A stretch of 19,162 bases of DNA from CAZIPZ01 sp964541075 (GCA_964541075.1 CAZIPZ010000066.1:1-19162), one strand, 5' to 3'; positions 7,485 through 16,094 are shown, counted from the first letter of the stretch. The notes: a model not told the origin generated them from the letters alone. Made by a program: numbers and translations.

Positions 7485-8149
7485 TTTCCACTGGCGCTCT
7501 ACGCCGTCTGACACATCCCATCTTGCTTCGATGCTGGCTGAAGATGGCTGCCAACACGACCGTCCGGACCAAAGTAGGAGGGTTTGTCTTTCGCGTGTCC
7601 CCTTCTGTGTTTCATCCACGATATTTCGGGAGCAGCTCCATCTTGGGCCGGTATGTCACATCCTTGGACTTAAAAGGCAAGAGATTTCTCGACATGGGAA
7701 CGGGATCCGGAGTTATTGCCTTGTTTGCGGCGCGATCGGGTGCTGACGTGGTCGCCGTGGATATCAATCCAGCCGCTGTTGAGTGCGCCCGCGAAAATGC
7801 TTTCGCCGCTGGACTGTTGGTTGAATGCCGAATCAGCGATCTCTTCTCAAACCTTGATGGTGAACGGTTTGACGTAATTGCATGGAACCCGCCCTTTTTT
7901 CCTCAGGAACCGAGAACTGTTGCGGAAGTCGCCCTCTATGCGGGAAAGGACTACGCTGTCATTGTTCGATTCGCCCGCGCCGCCCGGAGTCACCTAAAAA
8001 CCGGCGGCGCAATAGTTCTGGTGCTTTCGATGGACCTCGATATCGCCATAGTAGAGAAGATGTTCGAAGCCGAAGGATTCTCGGTGCGAAGGGTTATTGT
8101 TCGGCGATGGGCGCTTGGCGAATCCATGGTCGTGATCGAGGTTCGATGA
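7481..8149 (+). CDS. HemK/PrmC-like methyltransferase
   Basis: A 222-residue class I methyltransferase with motif I DMGTGSGVIA at 71-80, an acidic strand-2 end (AVDINPAAV, Asp94), and NPPF at 136-139. NPPY/F is the active-site loop of N-methyltransferases of the HemK/PrmC and DNA-adenine type, where it grips a planar amino or amide nitrogen, so N-methylation is plausible, but this family also includes other small-molecule enzymes. It lacks the N-terminal helical domain of true PrmC, which argues against release-factor methylation, as does its place in a glycan operon. It starts in an ATGA overlap with the radical SAM gene, with AGGA at 7470-7473 as ribosome site, and ends in an ATGA overlap with the next gene. 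It may act on an amino sugar or on the radical SAM product; that is inference. Confidence 0.82.
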   Translation: MISTGALRRLTHPILLRCWLKMAANTTVRTKVGGFVFRVSPSVFHPRYFGSSSILGRYVTSLDLKGKRFLDMGTGSGVIALFAARSGADVVAVDINPAAVECARENAFAAGLLVECRISDLFSNLDGERFDVIAWNPPFFPQEPRTVAEVALYAGKDYAVIVRFARAARSHLKTGGAIVLVLSMDLDIAIVEKMFEAEGFSVRRVIVRRWALGESMVVIEVR

Positions 8150-10116
8150 AATCCCGCCTGATCGTGGCCGCGGCAGCCATTCTGACAGCCCGTCTGATCT
8201 GGATGCACATTATTCCAGGTTGGAGTGAAATCAGTACTGATTTCCCAAACTACTATGTCGCCGCCTGGGCCGTGGCCCACGATGAGCCATTGGCCGATCT
8301 CTACGATGCGTCTTGGTTCCAGCGTGAGGCTGATCGTGCGGGAATCCATAACCAAACGGCTCTCTTCAACTACTTCGCTCCGTTTTCTGCATTGGTCATG
8401 CGGCCCATTGCAGGTTTCACTCCCTTGACGGCAAAACGGATCTGGATCGTCCTCAATCTGGCATTTTTTATCGTCATCGTTTCGCTTGTGGCGCGCCACT
8501 TGAATGCGCCTCCCATGACAGTATTGCTGATTGCCCTTCTTGGAGGAGATGCACTCGGGAATAACTTCGTCTACGGCCAGTTCTACATCATCCTTACGCT
8601 GCTGCTGGTCGCCGCCGTTCTATGGGCGGATCGCCGCCCAACGCTTGCCGGTTGGTGTGTGTCGCTTGGCGCGGTGGTTAAGATTTTTCCGGCCGTAATT
8701 CTGGTGTACTTCCTTCAAAAACGGCAGTGGAGAGCAGTCATCTGGGGAGCGGTCGGAATTGCGGCGTTGAGCTTCGTCGGGATACTGGCGATGGGGTGGG
8801 AGCCTCACCGCATTTTCGCCCAAGAAGTGGCGCCGCGTGTTCTGCGGGGAGAGATTCAGGATCCGTATAACGTTCGGTGGAACACGTTTCATGCGCTCCT
8901 GCGCAGAGCTCTCGTTCCAGAACCGGGCCTGAATCCGCATCCTATACTTGACGCGCCGTTGCTTTACTTTGTATTGCGCCCATTGTTCACCGTCGTCATT
9001 CTGCTGTTGAGCCTCAACGTGATGGCATCACCGCTGATTACATACGGCGTCTTTACCACTGCGATTTCCCTCATTACTCCCAGTCAGGCCAGCTACCATC
9101 AGTTCCTGTTTTTTCCAGCGATCGCAGCGGCGATTCACCGCCAGAAGGATCTGCGGCTTCAAATGGTGTGGGCTGGCGCGTTCGCCTTGATTTGTTCGAA
9201 CTACATGGGTGCAGGAGTTCGTTGGGATTCGGGTCCCTTAATGGTGCTGGCTTTTCCGAGGGTTTTCCTTGTTGGCGCCTTTTGGCTGGCGTTCGTGCGT
9301 CCCTGGCGTAACAAAAGGCGGGCCATTCAAATCGTTGGGGCAGCCATGCTGGTCGGGGCCATTTCGGCTGGCTTCGAATATCGACGGTGGATTGCAGATA
9401 CCGCCGACTTTGCTGTCATGGTTCAGCCCGAATCGTCGGGTCTTATGGAAATACGGCCCGTTGTAGGTTCAGGGGGGCTGACGTTCTCGTCGTTAAGGCC
9501 TGAAGGGTATACGGTGTTTAGTCCAGCCGCATTCGGATCAGGCATCGTCTATGAATCGCATTCAGCTGTCTTTGGGCGTTCGCCCGACGGGGCGCGGATA
9601 CGTGGAGAAGACCTGATCGAACCTGCGATGGGCCGGACGAGCGTTATCGCGATTCGCAGACTCGGAATCGACTGGGCGATTCTGGAGTGGACTCATCAGG
9701 GTTCGTGGCGCGAGTTGTTCCGCAGGCAATCGATTATTCATGATCCGGTTTTCTCCCCAAGCGGGCAGGCGATCGCCTTCTCGGAGTGGGTGAACGGAAG
9801 ATATCGGATTTCCGAATGGCGCCGGGCGCAAGGCGAGTTCCGAATTCTGTTGGAGGGCGACTCGAATTATCGTTATCCAGCATATCGTCCTGATGGTCGC
9901 TTTATCGCGTTTTCAACCGACGAATCTGGAAATTGGGACGTGGGGGAACTCCCTCTCGGCGACGGAGTACGCAAGCTCATCACGCGCAGCGCAGCCAACG
10001 ACTTCATGCCTGTCTATTCGAGCGACTCGAAGCAAATTTACTTCGCCAGCGATCGCCGACGCGGCTATCGTTTTACGGCGATTTACTCCATTGCCCTCCA
10101 TGAAGAGACGCAGTAG
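8146..10116 (+). CDS. GT87-like membrane glycosyltransferase with C-terminal TolB/PD40-like propeller
   Basis: A 656-residue membrane protein. Residues 1-~410 hold about ten hydrophobic segments. Asp32 in DFPNYY after the first segment is the position of the catalytic Asp in GT-C enzymes, and the layout matches the GT87/DUF2029 family (polyprenyl-phosphate mannosyltransferase type). A GT-C enzyme would use a lipid-linked sugar and act on the outer face of the inner membrane. Residues ~411-656 are soluble and contain beta-propeller repeats of the TolB/PD40 kind: DPVFSPSGQAIAFSEW at 533-548, YPAYRPDGRFIAFSTD at 577-592 and MPVYSSDSKQIYFASD at 621-636, with degenerate copies before them. This fusion is unusual to me. 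Start: ATG 8146 makes an ATGA overlap with the methyltransferase and precedes the first membrane segment; the frame stays open upstream to 7882 only because it reads through that gene. Confidence 0.82.
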   Translation: MKSRLIVAAAAILTARLIWMHIIPGWSEISTDFPNYYVAAWAVAHDEPLADLYDASWFQREADRAGIHNQTALFNYFAPFSALVMRPIAGFTPLTAKRIWIVLNLAFFIVIVSLVARHLNAPPMTVLLIALLGGDALGNNFVYGQFYIILTLLLVAAVLWADRRPTLAGWCVSLGAVVKIFPAVILVYFLQKRQWRAVIWGAVGIAALSFVGILAMGWEPHRIFAQEVAPRVLRGEIQDPYNVRWNTFHALLRRALVPEPGLNPHPILDAPLLYFVLRPLFTVVILLLSLNVMASPLITYGVFTTAISLITPSQASYHQFLFFPAIAAAIHRQKDLRLQMVWAGAFALICSNYMGAGVRWDSGPLMVLAFPRVFLVGAFWLAFVRPWRNKRRAIQIVGAAMLVGAISAGFEYRRWIADTADFAVMVQPESSGLMEIRPVVGSGGLTFSSLRPEGYTVFSPAAFGSGIVYESHSAVFGRSPDGARIRGEDLIEPAMGRTSVIAIRRLGIDWAILEWTHQGSWRELFRRQSIIHDPVFSPSGQAIAFSEWVNGRYRISEWRRAQGEFRILLEGDSNYRYPAYRPDGRFIAFSTDESGNWDVGELPLGDGVRKLITRSAANDFMPVYSSDSKQIYFASDRRRGYRFTAIYSIALHEETQ

Positions 10117-10148
10117 ACTGGGTCCCTCTCGCAACCCGCCACGACTTT

Positions 10149-11633
10149 ATGAGACCTAAGGTCATACTGTTTTTCCCGTCTTATCGCAGCATCGAAGCGA
10201 CGCCTCCTTTGGCGTTGCTTGCTCTCGCCGCTGTTCTGGAACCCCAGGGATACAGTGTGGAGATCATTGATTCAACGGTCGATCCGCACTACAAGGAAAG
10301 AATCCTGAGCCAGCTTGATCACTCCGTTTGCCTTGGAATTTCAATCGTCACTGGCCCGATGATCGAGGAGGCGATTGAAGTGGCGACTGCCGTTAAGCAA
10401 AAGAAGCCTGGCTTTCCCGTGATTCTTGGAGGTTGGCATCCTTCCATGCTGGCTGGACAGTGCTTGGGAGCTCCATATGTGGATGTCGTCGTGCGCGGGC
10501 AGGGCGAATTGACGCTCGGTGAGATTGTACCGCGCCTTGAAGCCGGTAAAGATCTATCCGGCGTTTTGGGATGTTCATTCAAGACGCGGAGCGGTGAAGT
10601 GATTCACAACGCGAACAGACCGACCACGTTCATCAAGGATCTGCCTGCGAAGCCTTACCACCTCATTGACTTTGAACGATACGCCAAACTCTCCAAGCAG
10701 CGATGGCTCGTTTATACCTCCAGTCACGGCTGTCCTTACGACTGCTCCTTTTGTTCGAATGCGAGCCTTTATGGTCGCGCCTGGAATGCGTTGTCCGCGG
10801 ATCGCGTCGTTTCAGAGGTGACGGAAATGGTTCGAAATTTCAGGCTGGATATGGTGGACATCGTGGACGACAACTTTCTTGTCGACCGCCAGCGCGGCAT
10901 CGATATTGCGCGTGGCTTTATTCAGTCCGGCTTGAAGTTCGAATGGATGATTCAGACAACGGCGAATTTTCTTCTGAGAAGCAGCGACGAAGATTTGCGC
11001 ATTCTTCGACAGGGCGGCCTCTCGCGCGTCTTCATCGGCGCTGAATCCGGTTCTGATGAAGTTCTGGAATCTGTTAACAAAGTTCGCTTCCAGGGAAAGC
11101 GTGTTCTCTATGACGTTGCTGAGAAACTGCATCGTGCGGGAATCACCTGCACATTCTCCTTAATCTTCGGTCTTCCCCGCGAAACGGAGGAAGACCGCCG
11201 GCAGACCTCGAAAATGTTGTGCGATATCAAATCCAGGTTCCCGACCACGGAATTTCACAGCAACATCTACACCCCCTATCCCGGGGCGCCGAATTTTCGG
11301 CAAGCCGTAACACTTGGGTTAAAGGAACCGCAAAGCCTGGAGGAGTGGGCCGGTTTCTATCCAAAGTTTCAACGTTTGCCCTGGCTCGACGATCGAACGC
11401 ACGCCCACATTCAGCGCATTCGCGAATACATTCGGATTGGTTTTGGCGCAGCGCCGGTCGGCGGCCGTTCCTTAGCGCGATCGATAGCTCTCCGAACCTT
11501 CGGTCCTGTGGCTCGTTTGCGTCTTAGATCCGAGAGCTATGGCCTGCCGATGGAGTTGTGGGTATTGAAATTCATGGGCCGGGTTCGATCCGCGCTTGGG
11601 TTTTCGGTTCGAACACATGTGGTGCGTCCATGA
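10149..11633 (+). CDS. B12-binding-type radical SAM protein (paralogue 2)
   Basis: A 494-residue COG1032-type enzyme. The N-terminal cobalamin-binding-type domain runs to about 150 (KVILFFP strand, LGISIVTGP at 62-70, VILGGWHPS at 91-99) and lacks DxHxxG. The radical SAM cluster motif CPYDCSFC has Cys195, Cys199 and Cys202; then come DIVDDNF at 237-243 and FIGAESGSDEVLE at 295-307. The tail contains ESYGLPMELW, matching the DWYGLPIE tail of paralogue 1, so these two are closest. The gene starts at ATG 10149, 32 bases after the GT87-like gene, with no clear ribosome site, and ends in an ATGA overlap with paralogue 3. Family is firm; substrate and reaction are unknown. Neighbouring glycosyltransferases suggest a glycan, lipid carrier or nucleotide-sugar substrate. 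Confidence 0.9.
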   Translation: MRPKVILFFPSYRSIEATPPLALLALAAVLEPQGYSVEIIDSTVDPHYKERILSQLDHSVCLGISIVTGPMIEEAIEVATAVKQKKPGFPVILGGWHPSMLAGQCLGAPYVDVVVRGQGELTLGEIVPRLEAGKDLSGVLGCSFKTRSGEVIHNANRPTTFIKDLPAKPYHLIDFERYAKLSKQRWLVYTSSHGCPYDCSFCSNASLYGRAWNALSADRVVSEVTEMVRNFRLDMVDIVDDNFLVDRQRGIDIARGFIQSGLKFEWMIQTTANFLLRSSDEDLRILRQGGLSRVFIGAESGSDEVLESVNKVRFQGKRVLYDVAEKLHRAGITCTFSLIFGLPRETEEDRRQTSKMLCDIKSRFPTTEFHSNIYTPYPGAPNFRQAVTLGLKEPQSLEEWAGFYPKFQRLPWLDDRTHAHIQRIREYIRIGFGAAPVGGRSLARSIALRTFGPVARLRLRSESYGLPMELWVLKFMGRVRSALGFSVRTHVVRP

Positions 11634-13102
11634 TTGCATTGCTCAATCCCAAGAGTGCTCAATGGAAGCACCGAATCCCTTTGTCGATCCTTTCACTGGG
11701 CGCCGTTCTTGAAGGGCGTTATTCATATCAGCTCATCGACGGCAATATCGACCGAGACGTCCGCCGGTCCCTCCAACAGGCTGTTCGCAATGGCGTCCGT
11801 TATCTCGGCGTTACTGTCATGCCCGGACCGCAATTGATTGAAGCCATCAAGCTAACTTCAGAACTAAAGTCGTCGAACCCAAACTTGAACGTGATCTGGG
11901 GTGGGTATTTTCCGACGCTACACACCGATGTTGTGCTTCGTTCCGGAATTGTTGACTACGTCGTGCGGGGTGAAGGGGAGTGGGCGTTTGCCGAATTGAT
12001 CAACGCCCTCGAGACCGGAACGCCGCTAAATAGCGTGCAGAGTCTTTCATATCGTTCCAGCGGAGGAATTGTCCACAATCCAAAGCGGGCGGCAACGGAT
12101 CCAAACGGCCTTCCCCCGATTCCATATCACCGCATTGCCGTTGAGCGTTACTTGACGAAAACGATCCTCGGCACGCGTACGGCCGTTTACCATTCCAGTT
12201 ATGGATGTCCGTTCCTTTGCGGTTTTTGCGCGGTGGCCGCGGCATACAAGGGCAGATGGTTGGCGCGGAGTTCGGATAAAGTCGTTCAGGATGTCATTTG
12301 GCTGCGAGATCACTACAACGTCAACGCAATCGAATTCATTGATAACAATTTTTTCGTGTCTGAAAAGCGAATTCACGAAATCGCTGAAAGGCTTCAACGA
12401 GAAGGTCTTAGATGGTGGGGCGAGGCTAGACCGGATACGCTCGCACACTACTCGGAACGTACTTGGCGGAAGATGTCCGATAGTGGCTGCCGGATGATAT
12501 TTTTCGGGGTCGAATCGAGTTCGGCCGCGACTCTAGAGCTGATGGATAAAGGTGGAACACAGACGCCGGATATGGTTTTGGATCTGGCTCGCCGCATGAA
12601 GAGTTTCAAGATCGTTCCTGAATTCTCGTTTGTTCTAGGGGCGCCGAGTGAGGATGTGGGACGCGATGTCGAAAACGATATTCGCTACATTCGGCGAATA
12701 AAGGAGATCAATCCGGAAAGCGAAATCATCATATACATCTATACTCCGGTTTCATTTGATGATGCCGCGCTCTATCAAAACGCCAGGCGGCATGGATTTG
12801 AGTTTCCGGAGAACCTTATGGATTGGTTGGACGCCAAATGGGCGAGCTTTGACCTTCGAAAGGACCCGCGTACGCCGTGGCTCAGGAAAGAGCACGTTGA
12901 CCGCATCATGGATTTCGAGCGGGTGCTTAACGCACGCTACCCCACCGTTTCGGACATCAAGTTGAGGTCGTGGCAGGTAGCGACTCTGAAACTACTGGGA
13001 GGCTGGCGGTACTTCACCGGCTTTTACAGAGCTCCATACGAAATCCGATTCGTAGCGAATCGCCTTTTCAAGTATCGTCAACCGGAAATCGAAGGATTGT
13101 AG
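11630..13102 (+). CDS. B12-binding-type radical SAM protein (paralogue 3)
   Basis: A 490-residue COG1032-type enzyme. The N-terminal Rossmann-like domain (MIALLNP, LGVTVMPGP at 59-67, VIWGGYFPT at 88-96) lacks DxHxxG. The cluster motif CPFLCGFC uses Cys193, Cys197 and Cys200; EFIDNNF is at 235-241. The SAM-contact-like segment reads FFGVESSSAATLE at 291-303, where the other three paralogues have GAESGS, so this copy is the most divergent at that site. The tail has FYRAPYEIRF in the place of the YGLPxE segment of paralogues 1 and 2. The ATG at 11630 overlaps the stop of paralogue 2 (ATGA); a GTG at 11558 is in frame but would add 24 residues encoded inside that gene and displace the normal N-terminal strand. 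Reaction unknown. Confidence 0.89.
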   Translation: MIALLNPKSAQWKHRIPLSILSLGAVLEGRYSYQLIDGNIDRDVRRSLQQAVRNGVRYLGVTVMPGPQLIEAIKLTSELKSSNPNLNVIWGGYFPTLHTDVVLRSGIVDYVVRGEGEWAFAELINALETGTPLNSVQSLSYRSSGGIVHNPKRAATDPNGLPPIPYHRIAVERYLTKTILGTRTAVYHSSYGCPFLCGFCAVAAAYKGRWLARSSDKVVQDVIWLRDHYNVNAIEFIDNNFFVSEKRIHEIAERLQREGLRWWGEARPDTLAHYSERTWRKMSDSGCRMIFFGVESSSAATLELMDKGGTQTPDMVLDLARRMKSFKIVPEFSFVLGAPSEDVGRDVENDIRYIRRIKEINPESEIIIYIYTPVSFDDAALYQNARRHGFEFPENLMDWLDAKWASFDLRKDPRTPWLRKEHVDRIMDFERVLNARYPTVSDIKLRSWQVATLKLLGGWRYFTGFYRAPYEIRFVANRLFKYRQPEIEGL

Positions 13103-13111
13103 GAAACAAAT

Positions 13112-14545
13112 ATGACGGACATACTCCTGGCGCACGCATACTTCTTGAAACATGACTTCATCGAAAGACGTGTGATGAAGCCGTATCCTCCTTTGGGGAT
13201 TCTTTATCTTTCCGCATATTTGAAGCGCGCCGGTTTCTCCGTCGAAGTGTTCGACGCGACGTTTCGGGATCCTGAGGACTTCCGAGAGACGGTTCGGCGA
13301 ACGCGTCCGGCCATCGTGGGTATTTATGCCAACATCATCACCCGTGAAAACGTATTCAGGCTCGCGAAAATGGCAAAGGACAGTGGAGTCAAATTCGTTG
13401 TGTGTGGTGGACCGGATGCTCCGGAATGGGCGGAACTATATTTTAGAAATGGCGTCGACATCATTGGAGTCAACGAAGGGGAACGTACACTGGAGGCGCT
13501 TATTCCCTGGCTCCATGCGCGAGGCATGTCGGACCTGGAAGCATTTCCGGGAATCATTTTCAACCGATATGGGAAGGCGGTGCGCACCGCGCCTCGCCCC
13601 GCGATCGTTGATCTTGACAGTCTGCCGTGGCCCGACCGTGACGTTATCGTCATGGAGGACTATTTCAGAGCCTGGAAAACGAAGCATGGCGAGAGTTCCG
13701 TGTCGTTGATTACGGCGAGAGGTTGTCCTTTCCATTGCGCATGGTGTTCAAGCGAGGTCTTCGGACACACGCATCGACAGCGCTCGCCCTCCAACGTCGT
13801 CGACGAAATGGTTATGTTAAAGCGGAAGTACAATACGGACATCCTTTGGATTTCCGATGACGTGCTCACGATAAACCGAAAGTGGTCGCTGCAGTTTTTT
13901 GAGGAAGTCCAACGGCGAGGCGCGCAGCATCCCTATGAATGTTTGAGTCGCGTGGATCTTGTCGATCGGGAGATTCTGACGGGTATGAAGGAATCCGGAT
14001 GCTTTCGCATTTGGTACGGCGCCGAATCCGGATCCCAGAACGTTTTGGACAGCATGAAGAAAGGAACAACGCTCGAACAGATCCGCAAAGCAGCGCGAAC
14101 AACGCAGGAAGTGGGCATGCAGGCGGGATTTTTCATTCTTCTGGGCTATCCGGAAGAAACAACGTCTGACATTCGCAAGACGATCGACCTGCTAAAGGAT
14201 GTCAAACCGGACGTCTTCGGGACGTCCGTGGCATTCCCTATGAAGGGGACAGAATTCTACGAGCGTGTTCAGGATAGAATTATCCCTGACGAGAATTGGT
14301 CGTCCCGTAACCAAAATAAACTGCTCTTCAAGTCGAAATATCCTCGTTTGTACTACTGGTTTGCCGTTCGGTGGCTTGTCAAAGAAGTAAACGTTGCGAA
14401 GATGTGGAGCTCCAGGAAGCGCCCCTATCAGAGAATCGCGCGCGAGGCTCTGAAGGTCGCTGTGGCTCGAAGCGGCGTTGCCGTCATGGACCTTATCTCA
14501 GTCCATCGCACCCAGCCTAAACGTTTGACCCATGGACACGCCTGA
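13112..14545 (+). CDS. B12-binding-type radical SAM protein (paralogue 4)
   Basis: A 477-residue COG1032-type enzyme. It differs from the other three: the N-terminal domain begins with ILLAHAYFLKHDFIERR and has KPYPPLGILYLSAYLK at 23-38, which is the standard opening of BchE-like B12-binding radical SAM proteins, and VVCGGPDAP at 96-104. The cluster motif CPFHCAWC uses Cys205, Cys209 and Cys212, and GAESGSQNVLD follows. The DxHxxG motif is absent. There is no YGLPxE tail; the C-terminus is basic (SSRKRPYQRIAREALK). It has the clearest ribosome site in the operon (AGGA at 13101-13104, 7 bases before ATG 13112), starts 9 bases after paralogue 3, and overlaps the polymerase-like gene by 14 bases. 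It probably does a different reaction from paralogues 1-3. Confidence 0.9.
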   Translation: MTDILLAHAYFLKHDFIERRVMKPYPPLGILYLSAYLKRAGFSVEVFDATFRDPEDFRETVRRTRPAIVGIYANIITRENVFRLAKMAKDSGVKFVVCGGPDAPEWAELYFRNGVDIIGVNEGERTLEALIPWLHARGMSDLEAFPGIIFNRYGKAVRTAPRPAIVDLDSLPWPDRDVIVMEDYFRAWKTKHGESSVSLITARGCPFHCAWCSSEVFGHTHRQRSPSNVVDEMVMLKRKYNTDILWISDDVLTINRKWSLQFFEEVQRRGAQHPYECLSRVDLVDREILTGMKESGCFRIWYGAESGSQNVLDSMKKGTTLEQIRKAARTTQEVGMQAGFFILLGYPEETTSDIRKTIDLLKDVKPDVFGTSVAFPMKGTEFYERVQDRIIPDENWSSRNQNKLLFKSKYPRLYYWFAVRWLVKEVNVAKMWSSRKRPYQRIAREALKVAVARSGVAVMDLISVHRTQPKRLTHGHA

Positions 14546-16094
14546 ACGGATTTCAAGGGCGGCGATCGTTGGCCTAATCGTTTGTCTGCCTTTTGAACTG
14601 AGGTTCTTTCCACTCTTCAGCAATCTACAGTGGCTCTTCATCGGCTCTTTGGTGGTGGGTGCACCAATACTGATTCGAAATCGCAAGAAACTATTTCGCG
14701 ACCGATTGGTCATCCTCGCAGCTGTATTCGCATCAACACAGTGGTTGGCTGCCGCGTTTGCGGGAGAGTTGTGGGCCAATTCAATGAAGGGGGCGCTGCG
14801 CACTACAGCAGGCGTGTCGCTCCTGTGGATTGCGATGTGCCATCGCACAAGCCGGAATACATTACTAAGGTTGTGGTCTTTTGCGGCTATCGCTGCGGCG
14901 GCGTACGGGCTGTTGGAATACGCTGGAGCAGGGATGCCCGATTTGTTTCGCGACCGCGAGTTCTACTTTGGCGTCACGCCGCGGCTAAGCGGATCCTTCG
15001 AATATCCAACGACCGCTGCCGCGTTCTACGCCATTTCACTTCCGATTCTGTGGTTGATCCCAAATGCTGCCGTTTTGCGCATAGCGGGCTCTGTGCTCCT
15101 ATGGGTGGCGTTGCTTCTGACGTACTCACGCGGTGCGTTGATTGCGGCTAGCGCTGTATTGCTGGGCTTCTGTGCAGTGCAGAATAGGCGAGCTGTTTTC
15201 AAGATGGCGGTCGCCGGTGCAGTAAGCTATCTGGTGCTTGTTGCGTTCCATCCCGTCTTAGTTGAACGCTTCGAAAACGCCGAATCGGGCCCCCCGATTG
15301 CCGCTGAATATTCGCTCCGCTACAACGCAGTGGACAGGAATCCATCAGTCCGGGCAGTGCTTGACGTCACTGTCCGGAACAAGGGCGTCAATACCTGGCC
15401 TGCCGAAGGCGAGAATGCAGTTGCAATTTCCTATCATTGGTATGACACCGTCCGCCGCCGAATGGCGTACGTAAGGCCCGTTTCGACGGCATTGCCGAGA
15501 GACCTTGCGCCCGACGAATCCATCACCGTAAAGGCGGAGTTCCAGACTCCAAACGATCCGGGCGTTTACCTACTGGTGTGGGATCTGAAACAGGCAGGGC
15601 GTGGATGGTTCACTGCGAATGGCGTGACTCCGGGCATTGTTGAAGCGCATATTGACCGCGACACGGAATCCTCGGACTACAACACGGACGTAAGCCGCTG
15701 GTACGGAGCTTCCCGGGAACAAGGCGCGATCGATCCTCAGGTGTCGCGGACGGTTTTGTGGAAAACGGCTGCGACCTTGGCTGCTCAATCCCCGCTAATC
15801 GGCATCGGACCGGACAACTTCCGGTTGCTTTATGGGAAGAGCCTCGGGTTCGATCACTGGGATACGAAAATCAGATCGAACAATCTCTACCTGGAGATCC
15901 TGTGCGGCAGCGGTCTTCTGGGGCTTTCGGCCTTTCTTGCGGTGATCGGAGCAATTCGGTGGAGCATCGGAGCGGCTTCGGCGGGCGTCATCGTTTTTTT
16001 GATTCATGGTCTGGTTGACGAATTTCTGATGACGACTCCGATCTATTTCGCGTTTTGGATGTTGGTGGGATTGGCACATGAAGATCGCGTTTGA
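14532..16094 (+). CDS. O-antigen ligase/polymerase-like membrane protein with inserted Ig-like domain
   Basis: A 520-residue inner-membrane protein of the WaaL/Wzy superfamily, which joins lipid-linked glycans to each other or to an acceptor on the outer face of the membrane. About nine hydrophobic segments occupy 10-240, with the family signature TYSRGA at 197-202. The large external loop then holds an extra beta-sandwich domain at about 258-372 (RAVLDVTVRNKGVNTWP, ISYHWYD, TALPRDLAPDES, GVYLLVWDL, GWF), resembling NBR1/CARDB-like Ig modules found in some bacterial glycan proteins. The family end follows: PLIGIGPDNFR at 421-431 and NNLYLEILCGSGLLG at 450-464, then three more membrane segments. 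At 450 an Asn replaces the His of the ligase motif H[NSQ]X9GXXG, so a polymerase-like or altered activity is possible. It overlaps both neighbouring genes. Confidence 0.84.
   Translation: MDTPERISRAAIVGLIVCLPFELRFFPLFSNLQWLFIGSLVVGAPILIRNRKKLFRDRLVILAAVFASTQWLAAAFAGELWANSMKGALRTTAGVSLLWIAMCHRTSRNTLLRLWSFAAIAAAAYGLLEYAGAGMPDLFRDREFYFGVTPRLSGSFEYPTTAAAFYAISLPILWLIPNAAVLRIAGSVLLWVALLLTYSRGALIAASAVLLGFCAVQNRRAVFKMAVAGAVSYLVLVAFHPVLVERFENAESGPPIAAEYSLRYNAVDRNPSVRAVLDVTVRNKGVNTWPAEGENAVAISYHWYDTVRRRMAYVRPVSTALPRDLAPDESITVKAEFQTPNDPGVYLLVWDLKQAGRGWFTANGVTPGIVEAHIDRDTESSDYNTDVSRWYGASREQGAIDPQVSRTVLWKTAATLAAQSPLIGIGPDNFRLLYGKSLGFDHWDTKIRSNNLYLEILCGSGLLGLSAFLAVIGAIRWSIGAASAGVIVFLIHGLVDEFLMTTPIYFAFWMLVGLAHEDRV

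Noticed and set aside
7882..8145. Upstream extension of the GT87-like protein (a 744-residue version)
   Set aside because: It would read through the methyltransferase gene in another frame; ATG 8146 gives an ATGA overlap and sits right before the first membrane segment.
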